NCBI GenBank assembly: GCA_017406465.1 | Contig: JAFQYM010000024.1 | Location: 28,388-92,387, forward strand | Length of the DNA: 64,000 bases | DNA from: Kiritimatiellia bacterium | GTDB lineage: Bacteria > Verrucomicrobiota > Kiritimatiellia > RFP12 > UBA1067 | Reading direction: 5' to 3' | Part shown: positions 31,836 to 42,270 of the stretch, one piece after another | Numbering within the stretch: the stretch's first letter is position 1 | How the letters are laid out: each line of letters opens with the position of its first letter | Translations under genes and position numbers: made by a program | The notes under the pieces: model-generated | Told to the model about the DNA's origin: nothing | The model's database searches: none | Seen by the model: only the letters and a program-made list of their open reading frames with translations

Positions 31836-33257
31836 TCAAAACAAATTAGTGAACCAGTTGCCGTCGTGGGTCGACTTGTAGCCGGTCCACGGCTTGCCGC
31901 CGGCGAGGACCTGACGGGTCTTCTCGTCGAACGTGGCGCGCATTCCGGTGCGGAGCGCGGCGTTCGCCATGATGAGAGCGATAGCATGGCTGTAGCCAGC
32001 CTCGACGGGAGCGTTCGGATCCTTGCGGGCGCGAACGCACTCCATCCAGTTGCGCATGTGCGCCGACGTAAGAGTGTCTCCACCCGTGTTTGCGGAAACC
32101 ACAACCTGCTCCTGCGGCGCCGGAAGCGGCTCGCTCGCCGGCTTCACATGCTCGACGCCCTCGTTTGTGACGCACCCAGAACCGAGGTCGATGCAGCCGT
32201 TCGGGCCGAAATACTTCTCGACCGCCGACTCGCGGTTCGGATTCGACCCGCCGGCGCAATTGGTCTGGTGCGACTGGAACATCACCTGGAAGCCCTTGCC
32301 CTTCACGCCAGACTCGCCGTACTCGAGAAGCGTCGTGAACGTGTCATAGTTCTGACGCCCGTCGACCCACTGGTAGAGGCCGCCCGACGAGACCGCCGTC
32401 TTCGGATACGGCTGTCCGAGGAACCAGGCGACCGTGTCGATCTGGTGGCACATCCACTGTCCCGTGACGCCAGACGAGAACGGCCAGAAGAGACGGAACT
32501 CGAGGTACTTGCGAGGATCGAACGGATACTCCGCCGGATCGCGATCGAGAAGCCACATATTCCAGTCGACGTCCTCCTTCTTGAGCGAGGCGATGAGCTT
32601 CTCGTCGCGGCGCCAGCGCCTGGGCTGGTTGACGTTCCACGTGAGATGCACGTAGCTGATGTCGCCGAACTTGCCGGAATTGATGAAATCCTTGGCGGCC
32701 ATGTACTTCTTGCCGGAGCGGCGCTGGGAGCCAATCTGGAGGACTGCGCCTGGCTTCATCGCGCCCATCGCGCGTTTCGCGTTCACGGCATCGAGAAGCA
32801 TGTTCGCGGAGTACATGTCCTCGGCGATTGGCTTCTCGCAGTAGGCGTCGCAACCCGCCTCAATCGCATGGACGGCATGCTGGGCGTGCTGGAAGTCGGC
32901 GGTCGAGATGATCACCGCGTCGAGTCCGAGGCGGTCCTTCGCCTCGTAGAGGGCGACGTCGCTCCCGAACGTCTCGACCTCGTGACCGACGGCGTTCTCG
33001 ATCTCCGGCTTCGCCTTCTCGAAGAGGCGCTTCTTCCAGAGGTCGGCGACTGCAACCATGTCGAAGTTCAGCTCCTTGTTGTGGTGCAGGAAGCACGGCA
33101 GGAGCGATCCGCGAAAGCGGTCGGAGTAGCCGACGCAGGCGACGCGTATCTTGTCGTTTGCACCTGCGGCGTAGAGCGAGGGGCCGTACCCGGCGGCGAT
33201 TATGCCGGCAAGACCGGCGGCACCCTTGCAGAATTCACGACGATCTATCTTTTCCAT
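31836..33257 (-). CDS. Tat-exported Gfo/Idh/MocA-family oxidoreductase
   Basis: 473 aa. The twin-arginine signal DRREFCKGAAGLAGIIAAGY is followed by the NAD(P)-binding start KIRVACVGYSDR. CEKPIAED (residue ~150) is the family EKP motif with the catalytic Lys, and later NSGKFGDISYVHL resembles glucose-fructose oxidoreductase family members. It probably oxidises or reduces a sugar with tightly bound cofactor in the periplasm. The ATG overlaps the TGA of the upstream isomerase gene by one base (TGATG), and both belong to the GH106 operon. Confidence 0.9.
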   Translation of the reverse strand: MEKIDRREFCKGAAGLAGIIAAGYGPSLYAAGANDKIRVACVGYSDRFRGSLLPCFLHHNKELNFDMVAVADLWKKRLFEKAKPEIENAVGHEVETFGSDVALYEAKDRLGLDAVIISTADFQHAQHAVHAIEAGCDAYCEKPIAEDMYSANMLLDAVNAKRAMGAMKPGAVLQIGSQRRSGKKYMAAKDFINSGKFGDISYVHLTWNVNQPRRWRRDEKLIASLKKEDVDWNMWLLDRDPAEYPFDPRKYLEFRLFWPFSSGVTGQWMCHQIDTVAWFLGQPYPKTAVSSGGLYQWVDGRQNYDTFTTLLEYGESGVKGKGFQVMFQSHQTNCAGGSNPNRESAVEKYFGPNGCIDLGSGCVTNEGVEHVKPASEPLPAPQEQVVVSANTGGDTLTSAHMRNWMECVRARKDPNAPVEAGYSHAIALIMANAALRTGMRATFDEKTRQVLAGGKPWTGYKSTHDGNWFTNLF

Positions 33258-34210
33258 CAGACTAGTCCTTTCATTGTTTCAATTGCGGTTTTTGCGTTTT
33301 TTGCGAAATCCTTCGAGTCTCCCCAGCCACACTCGCAGCTGACGCCGCCAGTGTAGCCAATGGTCTTGAGTGCGTCAAAATATGGCGCAAGCCGACGCGT
33401 CTCGCGCGGGTCATGCCCAGGAAACTGGCGCGTGCCGTAGTCGGCGATGTGGCAGTGCTTCAGGAGCGGCCCCGCCTCAATGATCGCCGTCGCCGGGTCG
33501 CCGCCCATCATCATGTGGAAGATGTCGGCGAGCTGTCTGAGGCGCGGTGAATCGACTTCGCGACAAATCGCGAGCCCCTGGAAGACGTAGTTGATTATGT
33601 TCGACTCGTTGGGCCTGAGCGGCTCGATCACGACTGCAGTCGTCTTCAGGTCTGCGACCCGCTTCGAGAGTTCGCGGCAGAAGTCTGCGTACTGGCGCGT
33701 CCCCTTCTCGAGATCGGGACGGTCCTTCCCCGTGAAGTCTCCTGGCACGTTCCTCGCACCGCCCGAACCGAAGACAATCGTCTTCACGCCCATCTCGTCG
33801 GCACGGCGCAGCACCTTCTCGGCATAGTCGAGCGCAGGGCCGTGGTCGGCGTTCGGCCCCGTCAGCCGGAACTTGCCGGGGATGAAGCCGTTGCAGCTCC
33901 TCAAGGGGAGCGGACGCTTCGAGATTTCCTCCTTCTGCGTCTGCCACCAGGCGTCGTCCTTGTTGGGATCAAACGCCGCGCCCGCGCTCCATTCCCAGAA
34001 ATCGTAGCCGAGATCGCACATGATCTTGACATCCTCGATGGACGAGCGGCACGCGCCGAAGAGGATGCCCTTCCCGCTACCCGTAATCGGCGCCCCCGGG
34101 AGAGGGGCATGCCGCGAATGGCACGGCAAGTCGTCGCCGGAAGTGCCGGCGCACCCGGCAAGCCCCGCCGCCGCGAGCGAACCAATCAGGAATTCACGTC
34201 TGTCAGTCAC
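33257..34210 (-). CDS. Sugar phosphate isomerase/epimerase-like TIM-barrel protein, exported
   Basis: 317 aa. The N-terminus TDRREFLIGSLAAAGLAGCA combines a twin-arginine motif and a lipobox (LAGC), so the product is likely a Tat-exported lipoprotein. The rest is an AP-endonuclease-2-like TIM barrel (xylose isomerase-like): MGVKTIVFGSGGARNVPGDF, VVIEPLRPNESNIINYV with the metal Glu, LADIFHMMMGGDP and LKHCHIADYG with Asp and His ligands. It isomerises sugars or keto-sugars; substrate unknown. It is coupled by ATGA to GH106 upstream and by TGATG to Gfo/Idh downstream. Confidence 0.87.
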   Translation of the reverse strand: MTDRREFLIGSLAAAGLAGCAGTSGDDLPCHSRHAPLPGAPITGSGKGILFGACRSSIEDVKIMCDLGYDFWEWSAGAAFDPNKDDAWWQTQKEEISKRPLPLRSCNGFIPGKFRLTGPNADHGPALDYAEKVLRRADEMGVKTIVFGSGGARNVPGDFTGKDRPDLEKGTRQYADFCRELSKRVADLKTTAVVIEPLRPNESNIINYVFQGLAICREVDSPRLRQLADIFHMMMGGDPATAIIEAGPLLKHCHIADYGTRQFPGHDPRETRRLAPYFDALKTIGYTGGVSCECGWGDSKDFAKNAKTAIETMKGLV

Positions 34211-36348
34211 TTTGTTCCTCCCTTAGTTTCTTGTTTGTAAAATGTTCTGTCTGCAAAGTCGAGCGCCCATTTCCAGTTGAACTGGCCGGATCCCGTCTCG
34301 CTCGCCAACCAAGGCGTCGCGGCGCATTTGCCGCGAACGACAAGGCGGACGGGGCCGAGAAGCCCGGACGGCTGGAGCTTGTCGGAAACCGAAGGGCCGG
34401 AATGGATCGTCGGCAGGAGCGGCCAGCGGCTCTGGCCTTCCGGCTTGCGGCGAGGAACGCTCCAGTAGTGCACCGTCGAGCGCGTGACCCGATTTTCCGC
34501 CGGGAGGAAGCAGTCGCCGACGAGTCGGTTGTACCAGTTGTTCGTGTAGCGGATCTCAATCTCGTTTTCGCCCTCGCGCAGCGCGGAAGTGACGTCTGCC
34601 TCCCACGGCGCACACCACACGACGCCGCAGTCGACGCCATTGACGAAGACATGCGCGAGACCGCTATCCAACTTGCCGATGGCAAGTTGGACAGTTGAAA
34701 AGTTGAAAGGTTGAAAAGTTGAAAAGTTCAGTGATGATGGAATGGGTAATGTGGTGCGGTAGGTGGCGGTGCCGGCGAAGTAACGGAGCTCCGTGCTCGC
34801 CGCCTTGCCGTCTTCGCCGTAGCTCGTCCAGTCGCGCAGCGTCTCCATCGTGACAGGCGCGGGCGGCGCGGCGGATATGCCGCGGTGGTACGCGAACGAC
34901 ACCTGCCAGGCGTTTGTCACACCGATCTCTACACGCTCTACACGTTCTACACGGCTTTTTTCTCCTGCACAGTCCGGCGCAAACACGACAAAGCAGCTGC
35001 CGCCCACGGGGAGATAGAGTGTGACGCGCGTCTTGCCGCCAGGGAGAGCCGTGGCATCGGCAGCCTTGCGCGTCAGTGTCACTGCGTCCCATATCTCAAC
35101 CGAGCGCCCTTCGCTCGCTGTGTTCAGGACGATGTCTCCCTTTCCCTCTCCGGCGACGAAGAACCAGTCTGCGTCTCCTTCGCGGCGGTGGATCGCCGTG
35201 AACTGCGCGTTGTCGTCTTTGCGGTAGCGACCCCACCCGTGGTAGTTTGTCGCGACATTTACGAATTCGCCGTCGTCGACGTATTCGCCGCGCTGCAATA
35301 GCGCCTGGCAGCGCCAGAGGTAGTTGATGAACGCGACCGCGTCATCGTGCCATGTCACGTTGCGGTTGATGTGCGTGCCGGCGAAGTACTCAGCACCCGG
35401 AACGCCAAACTTCTCGGGCGAGCACGAATACGTATGCCAGACAAGGCGGTTCGCGCCGTCGGCGAACGCAATGTCGGCGAGCGGCTTAAGCGTCGAGGGT
35501 TCGACGGACCAATGGCGGAGCATGTGGGTGAACGCCTCCAAGGATACGATGCGCCGGCCTTCGCGCCGAGCGGAAAGGACTGCCGCGCGCTGGAAGAAGC
35601 GTCCGCCTCTGTTCGCCCTACGCGCATCGGGTCCCTCAAGGCACCCGTCGAGAACCCAGAACTCGCCCTGGGGGAAGTCGTTGTGCGCAAGGAGATCAAG
35701 CTGGTCGCAGTCAAGCTTCGCCGCCTTTGCGCCGAACGCCCACGGCCCGCCCGACTCGGAAAAGACCTTGAGTCCATGACTATGGGACCAGTCCTTCATC
35801 GTCGCGTAGAAGTTGTCTTTTATCGCACTCCAGCTGCCGCCGGTCTTGACGCTTCCCTCGTAGCTGACGGAGTAGATGTGCGTGAAGGTCTTGCCGACGA
35901 GATCTGGAACGCGCTTCAGAAGCGGCCCGACGGCGCGATCGAGGTGCGCGACCACTTCATCGCGATTCATGACGTCCACCTCGTATTCCTTGCCGTCGAT
36001 GAAACCATTCAGGGTGCCGCCGCTTGCGGACGCGTTCATCGAGAACTCAAGCCCGAGGCGGGCGCATTCGCGGATCGAGAACTCCACGAGGTCGTACCAT
36101 CCTTCAGTGCCCCAGCCAAGCTCCGCCTTGGGATTGACGACATGCTCGTCGTTCTCCCAGTAGCCGCGCGAGTCGATCATGAGGATTCCGCCAAAACCGA
36201 GGCGCTTCATCGATTCGAGGTCGGCGGTGATCGTCTGGCGGTCGGTATGTCCGTTGACCCACCACCAATAGCACCACGGGCGAGCCGATTCAGGCGGCGT
36301 TGCGAATGCCGACCAAAGCGACAGGACCGTAGATGCGAAAACAGTCAT
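34207..36348 (-). CDS. GH106-like alpha-L-rhamnosidase (exported)
   Basis: 713 aa, shorter than typical GH106 (~900-1100). A short signal sequence precedes PPESARPWCYWWWVNGHTDR and ITADLESMKRLGFGGILMID, the hallmark start of GH106. VFSESGGPWAFG, SLEAFTHMLRHWSVEP and NRLVWHTYSCSP follow in the barrel. The C-terminal beta-sandwich (about 560-700) has a galactose-binding-like segment VFVNGVDCGVVWCAPWEADV. It removes terminal alpha-L-rhamnose by inversion. Two short tandem-repeat tracts interrupt the coding sequence in frame (about residues 465-475 and 540-553). SD GGAGGGG is strong. Confidence 0.82.
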   Translation of the reverse strand: MTVFASTVLSLWSAFATPPESARPWCYWWWVNGHTDRQTITADLESMKRLGFGGILMIDSRGYWENDEHVVNPKAELGWGTEGWYDLVEFSIRECARLGLEFSMNASASGGTLNGFIDGKEYEVDVMNRDEVVAHLDRAVGPLLKRVPDLVGKTFTHIYSVSYEGSVKTGGSWSAIKDNFYATMKDWSHSHGLKVFSESGGPWAFGAKAAKLDCDQLDLLAHNDFPQGEFWVLDGCLEGPDARRANRGGRFFQRAAVLSARREGRRIVSLEAFTHMLRHWSVEPSTLKPLADIAFADGANRLVWHTYSCSPEKFGVPGAEYFAGTHINRNVTWHDDAVAFINYLWRCQALLQRGEYVDDGEFVNVATNYHGWGRYRKDDNAQFTAIHRREGDADWFFVAGEGKGDIVLNTASEGRSVEIWDAVTLTRKAADATALPGGKTRVTLYLPVGGSCFVVFAPDCAGEKSRVERVERVEIGVTNAWQVSFAYHRGISAAPPAPVTMETLRDWTSYGEDGKAASTELRYFAGTATYRTTLPIPSSLNFSTFQPFNFSTVQLAIGKLDSGLAHVFVNGVDCGVVWCAPWEADVTSALREGENEIEIRYTNNWYNRLVGDCFLPAENRVTRSTVHYWSVPRRKPEGQSRWPLLPTIHSGPSVSDKLQPSGLLGPVRLVVRGKCAATPWLASETGSGQFNWKWALDFADRTFYKQETKGGTK
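34691..34729 (+). repeat. In-frame AGTTGAAAAG-type tandem repeat in GH106 gene
   Basis: About four imperfect copies of AGTTGAAA(A/G), encoding the Asn-Phe-Ser-Thr/Gln-Pro run NFSTFQPFNFSTVQL on the minus strand. It lies in a linker before the C-terminal sandwich. Confidence 0.75.
34926..34952 (+). repeat. In-frame 9-bp tandem repeat in GH106 gene
   Basis: Three copies of (T/G)TCTACACG, encoding RVERVERVE on the minus strand; a second, independent microsatellite in the same gene. Confidence 0.75.
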
Positions 36349-36482
36349 TTCCCCTCCGTCACCACGACCGTCTCAATTGCGACACTACTTCACAGATTTT
36401 CATGATAAGAATTCTACCATATATCTGCTACGACACGCAATGCTTCATTTTGCTGGAGTTTACCCATTTTTAGCTTCTACTC
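36349..36482. promoter_or_regulatory. Upstream region of the GH106 operon
   Basis: 134 bp between GH106 and vapC. On the minus strand TAGAAT near 36410-36416 could be a -10 box, about 65 bp before the GH106 ATG. Nothing else is recognised. Confidence 0.3.
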
Positions 36483-36881
36483 CTACGAAATCACCTCTGT
36501 ATCCGCAAGGCGTCTGAACGACTTTTCACACGAAAGCGTAATTTGTCCCTGTTCCCTATAGCCAGAAGCAAGCATCCGATCGACAAATCCAGGATTCACC
36601 TTATGGATGTTCGGCGTGTTGATCGACGCGGCGAAATTCTGCGAAAACGAAATCCCTTCTCCAGACGAGAAATCCTTCAACGCCGACAGTGCCTCTTCCT
36701 TGGTCTTGCCGTAATGATGCTGAATCGCATAGTACGCCTCGGACGCTACAACATCACTCACATAAAAGGAATCCCCGTTGGCAATTCCCTCTTGGTAACG
36801 AGCAAGTGCATGGACGGCAAGCTCCTGCGGCTGCCCAGTAAGAAGCCGCAGCACCACTGATGTATCCAGTCCAAATGTCAT
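36483..36881 (-). CDS. vapC: VapC-type PIN-domain toxin
   Basis: 132 aa. GLDTSVVLRLLTG gives the first catalytic Asp (residue 5). SDVVASEAYYAIQHHYG holds the conserved Glu, and the C-terminus (VDRMLASGYREQGQITLSCEKSF) has weaker matches for the last acidic residues (an expected D-x-D-F is replaced by CEKSF). PIN toxins cleave tRNA or rRNA. It follows the RHH antitoxin gene by 3 bp on the same strand, the standard antitoxin-toxin order. Confidence 0.88.
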   Translation of the reverse strand: MTFGLDTSVVLRLLTGQPQELAVHALARYQEGIANGDSFYVSDVVASEAYYAIQHHYGKTKEEALSALKDFSSGEGISFSQNFAASINTPNIHKVNPGFVDRMLASGYREQGQITLSCEKSFRRLADTEVIS

Positions 36882-36884
36882 GGC

Positions 36885-37148
36885 TTATTCTCCGTACCGG
36901 CGGGCGATGCTTTCACGAATGGACGCCATGTCGTGCGGCAGATTCGGATCGACCTTGACACTTCCAAACCATGATGGGGTCTTTGGTCTCCTGCTCCTTG
37001 CCTGCCGTGTGGCCTCAGTGCGAGGCTCGTCTCCAAGCCACTGCGAGTAAAGAACCAGCGTAATGGCGCGGACGGTACTGCCCTCCTGGGCCGTCCGAGT
37101 CTTGATGCGCCGATACATCGTGTCCGGGATGTCTAAAGTTGTTCTCAT
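36885..37148 (-). CDS. vapB: Ribbon-helix-helix antitoxin
   Basis: 87 aa. RTTLDIPDTMYRRIKTRTAQ followed by EGSTVRAITLVLYSQWL is a canonical ribbon-helix-helix domain, binding operator DNA as a dimer. The basic, Arg/Pro-rich C-terminal half (about 50-87) is where the toxin would be neutralised. TATACT ends 7 nt before ATG with no SD: a leaderless start. It lies directly before vapC. Confidence 0.85.
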   Translation of the reverse strand: MRTTLDIPDTMYRRIKTRTAQEGSTVRAITLVLYSQWLGDEPRTEATRQARSRRPKTPSWFGSVKVDPNLPHDMASIRESIARRYGE

Positions 37149-37463
37149 GGCCTATAGTATATCACATCACACTCTCACACTTCAATATGGATTTATTGAT
37201 TTATGTATGATTCAGAGTGTCCGTTCTTGTAGGGCGGTCTATGAGAAGTTTACGGGTGGTGGTGATTTTAACGCAGAGACGCAGAGTAGCTAAGAGGGTT
37301 CAACTCCGACGGTTGGCAAAAGGCCTCCGTTACCACTTCGGCTTAGGCTTCGCACTCTTCAACCGCTTACGAGAGTTTTTAGGCGTCTTTTCCGTCAGTT
37401 TGGTTCCACCCGAAAGCGGCAGCGAATCCACAAGTATCAGCGTCGCGTGACTATCCCGCACAT
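37149..37463. other. Gap between vapBC and the RAYT element
   Basis: About 315 bp. It contains a short tandem ACGCAGAG word (37271-37286) and, on the minus strand, the tail end of an unidentified coding fragment (see next entry). No intact gene. Confidence 0.5.
37156..37161 (-). promoter_or_regulatory. -10 box of vapBC (leaderless)
   Basis: TATACT, then 7 nt and the vapB ATG. Confidence 0.5.
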
Positions 37464-37472
37464 GGGTCAAAA
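37330..37472 (-). pseudogene. C-terminal fragment of an unidentified protein
   Basis: On the minus strand a frame that enters from the RAYT element reads RDSHATLILVDSLPLSGGTK, then a Lys-rich tail ending KSAKPKPKW and a TAA at 37332-37330. This composition looks like a real basic C-terminus cut off by insertion of the element at ~37464. The family is not recognised. Confidence 0.3.
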
Positions 37473-37509
37473 GGGTCAGAGCTTATTGATACAGTTCTAT
37501 TGATACAGT

Positions 37510-37664
37510 AACTCATGCTAGCTTTTACTCCTGCCTCTACGCGACGCATCAGCGCAACCGCGCGGTCCTTCTCCTCGTCGTCAAGGAAGAACGCACGGTG
37601 CGCAAGCCGGCTGACAAGGTGATAGCACCTGTTCTGCTCGACAACCCTGTTCTTTCTCTCTCAT
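37510..37664 (-). pseudogene. N-terminal remnant of REP-associated transposase, copy 1
   Basis: Homologous to the 60-codon ORF of copy 2, but 4 extra bases (AGAG) after the ATG shift the frame. Only the first ~45 codons of the original transposase region (CYHLVSRLAHRAFFLDDEEK type) remain and the catalytic Tyr part is absent. Confidence 0.7.
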
Positions 37665-37702
37665 GTGGGCATTATACCAGAGACTCGGCTACTGTATCAA
37701 TT

Positions 37703-39606
<1,904 letters not shown>

Positions 39607-39742
39607 CTGTATCAATAAGCTCTGACCCTTCATTCTCGGATCTTGCGCTGCTCAAGATCACTCACGAAGTCAAGCAGGGTAACAATGTCCCCGCGCAGAG
39701 CGCTCGCTGCACTTGCGGCCGCCGCGGTGCCGCGGAATGTGG

Positions 39743-39748
39743 TATAAT
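39743..39748 (+). promoter_or_regulatory. -10 box of the GH28-GH43 gene (leaderless)
   Basis: TATAAT, 7 nt, ATG at 39756, with no Shine-Dalgarno between. It supports this start over the longer open frame that reaches into the intron flank. Confidence 0.6.
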
Positions 39749-39755
39749 GTGGCAT

Positions 39756-41807
39756 ATGAAAATCAGAATTGTCCTTTCTGCGGCGATTGCCGCGCTTTCG
39801 CTCCTCGCCGCGCGCGCCGGCGGTATAGACTTCCAGAAGCTCATCGACGAGGCGGCCGCGAAGGGCGGCGGACGCGTCGTGGTGCCTGCGGGAGTCCACG
39901 AGACGAAGTCCCTCCGACTCAGGAGCCACGTCGAACTGCACCTCGAGAAAGGCGCGGTGCTTCGCGGCAGCGTGCGGCACGAGGACTACTTCGACTTCCC
40001 GGTGGAGGTCTGCGCGGTGCGCCCCGAGTCGTCAGGACTCGTCCTCATCTATGCGTGGGACGAGGAGGACATCGCGATCACGGGCGAGGGGACTGTCGAC
40101 GGACGGGGCCCCGAGTTCTTCCCGGGGCGCAACGAGAGCCCGTCGTTCCGCGGCCACTGGCCCAAGCCCGTCCTGCCGCGTCCGAGGGAGGTGCAGTTCG
40201 TCCGCTGCCGCGGCGTGCGGCTCCAGGGCGTGACGTTCAAGGACTCCGCCGGATGGACGATGCTCATACGCCTTTGCGAGAACGTGTTCGTCGACGGAAT
40301 CAGAATCGACAACGACCATCGCGTGATCAACTCCGACGGAATCGACTTCGACGCGTGCCGGCACGTGCGCGTCGGGAACTCGACGTTCAGGACGGGAGAC
40401 GACTGCCTCATCCTGCGCGCGATGCGCGAGAAGCTCGGCGACGTGGCGGTGTGCGAAGACGTCGTCGTCTCGAACTGCGTCCTCGACAGCGCGTGCCAGA
40501 CGATACGCATCGGCTGCCCGTCGGACGACACGATCCGCAACGCGGTGTTCAGGAACATCCGCGCGACGGGGTCGAACGGAATCTTCTTCGACTATCCCGT
40601 CCGCTACGTGCGCGCCTACGACGAGGGGTATATGTGCGTCTCGAACCTCGTCTTCGAGGGGTACTCGGGCTCGCTTGGCGGCTCGGCGGTGCAGATCGTC
40701 GTCGAGGACGGCGTGAAGATACGCGGAGTGAGGGACATTGTCTTCCGCGACTTCGACGTCAGGAGCGCGCGGCCGCTGCGCTTTGTCGGCAACGCGGACT
40801 CCCCGCTCGAGAACCTGCGCTTCGAGAACGTGACGGTGAACGGCGAGAGGCGTCCCGACGGACCCGTGTCGCCGGAGGTGCGTCCGTCGCGTCCGCTCCG
40901 CCGCGCGGAGAGCTGGAGCTGGGAGACGATGAGCGAGTCAGGCTTCCGCATCCGCGATCCGTTCGTGCTCGTCGACGGAGGTCACTACTACCTCTACGAG
41001 TCCAAGCCATGGTCCGGCGGCCGCGGCGTTGATGTGCGGCGCAGCGCCGACCTCGTCACGTGGACTGCGAAGGAGCCTGCGATGGTCCTCCCCGATTCAG
41101 TCCGCCCGACCGCGGTCTGGGCGCCGGAAGTGCACCGCTACGGCGGGAAGTTCTGGATGTTCGCCACGATCACCGAGGAGAAGGGGGTGCGTCCGATGGC
41201 GGCGATGGGCGAGGGCGTGGAGGAGAGGGACCTCGTTCCGCGTGGCACGTGGATATTCTCGTCCGACAGGCCCACGGGTCCGTTCGTTCCGGTGAAGCTC
41301 GGCCCCGTTCCGCCCGCGGAGCTGCAGACGCTCGACGGCACGCTCTACGTCGAGGACGGGAAGCCGTACATGGTCTACTGCCACGAGTGGTGCCAGATGG
41401 GCAACGGAACGATCGAGTACGCTCCGCTCGCGCCCGATTTCGCGTCCTTCCTCGAGCCGCCGAAGAAGCTGCTCGACGCGCGAAGCGCGATGGAGGGCGC
41501 CGGAAAGGTGACGGACGGTCCGTTCTTCCACCGCTCCGGGAAGAGCGGCAGGCTCTACCTCATCTGGTCGAACTCCGTTTCCGGACACGGCTACTGCGTG
41601 CTCGTCCGCTCGTCCGAATCGGGGAAGATCGCAGGTCCCTGGACGAAGGACGAGATACTGTTCGGGAAGGACGGCGGACACGGCATGGTCTTCAAGGGCG
41701 TCGACGGAAAGCTCCGCATAACGTTCCACCAGCCCAACTCCTCGCCCAACGAGCGCATGAGGATATTCGAGCTCGACGACGACGGCGAGAGGCTGTCCGT
41801 CCGCTGA
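39756..41807 (+). CDS. Secreted GH28-GH43-like two-domain pectinolytic enzyme
   Basis: 683 aa with signal peptide KIRIVLSAAIAALSLLAARA. Residues ~25-385 are a right-handed beta-helix of GH28 (polygalacturonase/rhamnogalacturonase type). INSDGIDFD gives Asp194 and RTGDDCLIL gives Asp215-Asp216, the catalytic triad; the usual G-H-G after it is replaced by ACQTIRIG. Residues ~395-683 form a five-bladed GH43-like propeller: FRIRDPFVLVDGGHYYLYES (base Asp), TAVWAPEVHRYGGKFWMF and VTDGPFFHRSGK near the acid region. The pair could trim galacturonan/arabinan side chains. It stands alone between two RAYT-derived elements. Confidence 0.85.
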   Translation: MKIRIVLSAAIAALSLLAARAGGIDFQKLIDEAAAKGGGRVVVPAGVHETKSLRLRSHVELHLEKGAVLRGSVRHEDYFDFPVEVCAVRPESSGLVLIYAWDEEDIAITGEGTVDGRGPEFFPGRNESPSFRGHWPKPVLPRPREVQFVRCRGVRLQGVTFKDSAGWTMLIRLCENVFVDGIRIDNDHRVINSDGIDFDACRHVRVGNSTFRTGDDCLILRAMREKLGDVAVCEDVVVSNCVLDSACQTIRIGCPSDDTIRNAVFRNIRATGSNGIFFDYPVRYVRAYDEGYMCVSNLVFEGYSGSLGGSAVQIVVEDGVKIRGVRDIVFRDFDVRSARPLRFVGNADSPLENLRFENVTVNGERRPDGPVSPEVRPSRPLRRAESWSWETMSESGFRIRDPFVLVDGGHYYLYESKPWSGGRGVDVRRSADLVTWTAKEPAMVLPDSVRPTAVWAPEVHRYGGKFWMFATITEEKGVRPMAAMGEGVEERDLVPRGTWIFSSDRPTGPFVPVKLGPVPPAELQTLDGTLYVEDGKPYMVYCHEWCQMGNGTIEYAPLAPDFASFLEPPKKLLDARSAMEGAGKVTDGPFFHRSGKSGRLYLIWSNSVSGHGYCVLVRSSESGKIAGPWTKDEILFGKDGGHGMVFKGVDGKLRITFHQPNSSPNERMRIFELDDDGERLSVR

Positions 41808-41883
41808 TAGACCGCCGCGCCATCCGATTAATCGACATCCAGCATCGTCAGCGGCTGGCCGGATGACAGCAATTGATTTGTGG

Positions 41884-42139
41884 GGGGTCAAAAGGGTCAA
41901 CTTATTGATACAGTTCTATTGATACAGTAACTCATGCTAGCTTGTACTCCTGCCTCTACGCGACGCATCAGCGCAACCGCGCGATCCTTCTCCTCGTCGT
42001 CAAGGAAGAACGCCCGGTGCGCAAGCCGACTGACAAGGTGATAGCACCTGTTCTGCTCGATAACCCTGTTCTTTCTCATGTGGACATTATACCAAAAACT
42101 CGGCTACTGTATCAATGAGCTCTGGCCCCTCATTCTCCA
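41884..42139 (-). mobile_element. RAYT-derived element 2
   Basis: Near-identical to the left part of element 1 (TCAAAAGGGTCA...TTATTGATACAGTTCTATTG to ...ACTGTATCAAT). It ends in GAGCTCTGGCCCCTCATTCT, the variant of the right terminal repeat. It carries only a 60-codon ORF, so it is non-autonomous (MITE-like). The uninterrupted right end shows where the intron sits in element 1. Confidence 0.75.
41897..42079 (-). pseudogene. N-terminal remnant of REP-associated transposase, copy 2
   Basis: 60 codons reading RKNRVIEQNRCYHLVSRLAH then FFLDDEEKDRAVALM. This is the start of the Y1_Tnp/RAYT family (CYHLVSR is the first conserved strand). It stops before the HUH motif and catalytic Tyr, so it is a fragment. 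TATAAT ends 6 nt before ATG. Confidence 0.75.
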
Positions 42140-42154
42140 GGGGATATAGCTTTT

Positions 42155-42196
42155 CAAAAAAAAGAGAAGCGCGTCTGACCGAAGGGCAGGCGCGCA
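42155..42196 (-). terminator. rRNA-operon-type intrinsic terminator
   Basis: On the minus strand a GC-rich stem (GCGCGCCTGCCC - TTCG - GTCAGACGCGC) is followed by TTCTCTTTTTTTT. It lies 16 bp beyond the 5S fragment, where rRNA operon terminators occur. Confidence 0.75.
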
Positions 42197-42211
42197 ACAC
42201 AAAATAAAAAA

Positions 42212-42262
42212 GCTGGCGACGTCCTACTCTCGCACGTCCGCTGCCGCTGCGCGGCAATAGGT
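42212..42262 (-). rRNA. rrf: 3' half of a 5S rRNA gene (truncated)
   Basis: On the minus strand the ~50 nt ending GTGCGAGAGTAGGACGTC then GCCAGC match the 3' part of bacterial 5S rRNA: helix IV, the GAGAGTAGG loop and the terminal-stem strand. The complementary 5' strand of the terminal stem and the first ~65 nt are missing. A terminator follows on the same strand. Upstream the sequence changes abruptly to a decamer array, so the gene is cut. Confidence 0.75.
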
Positions 42263-42270
42263 GGCCTTTG

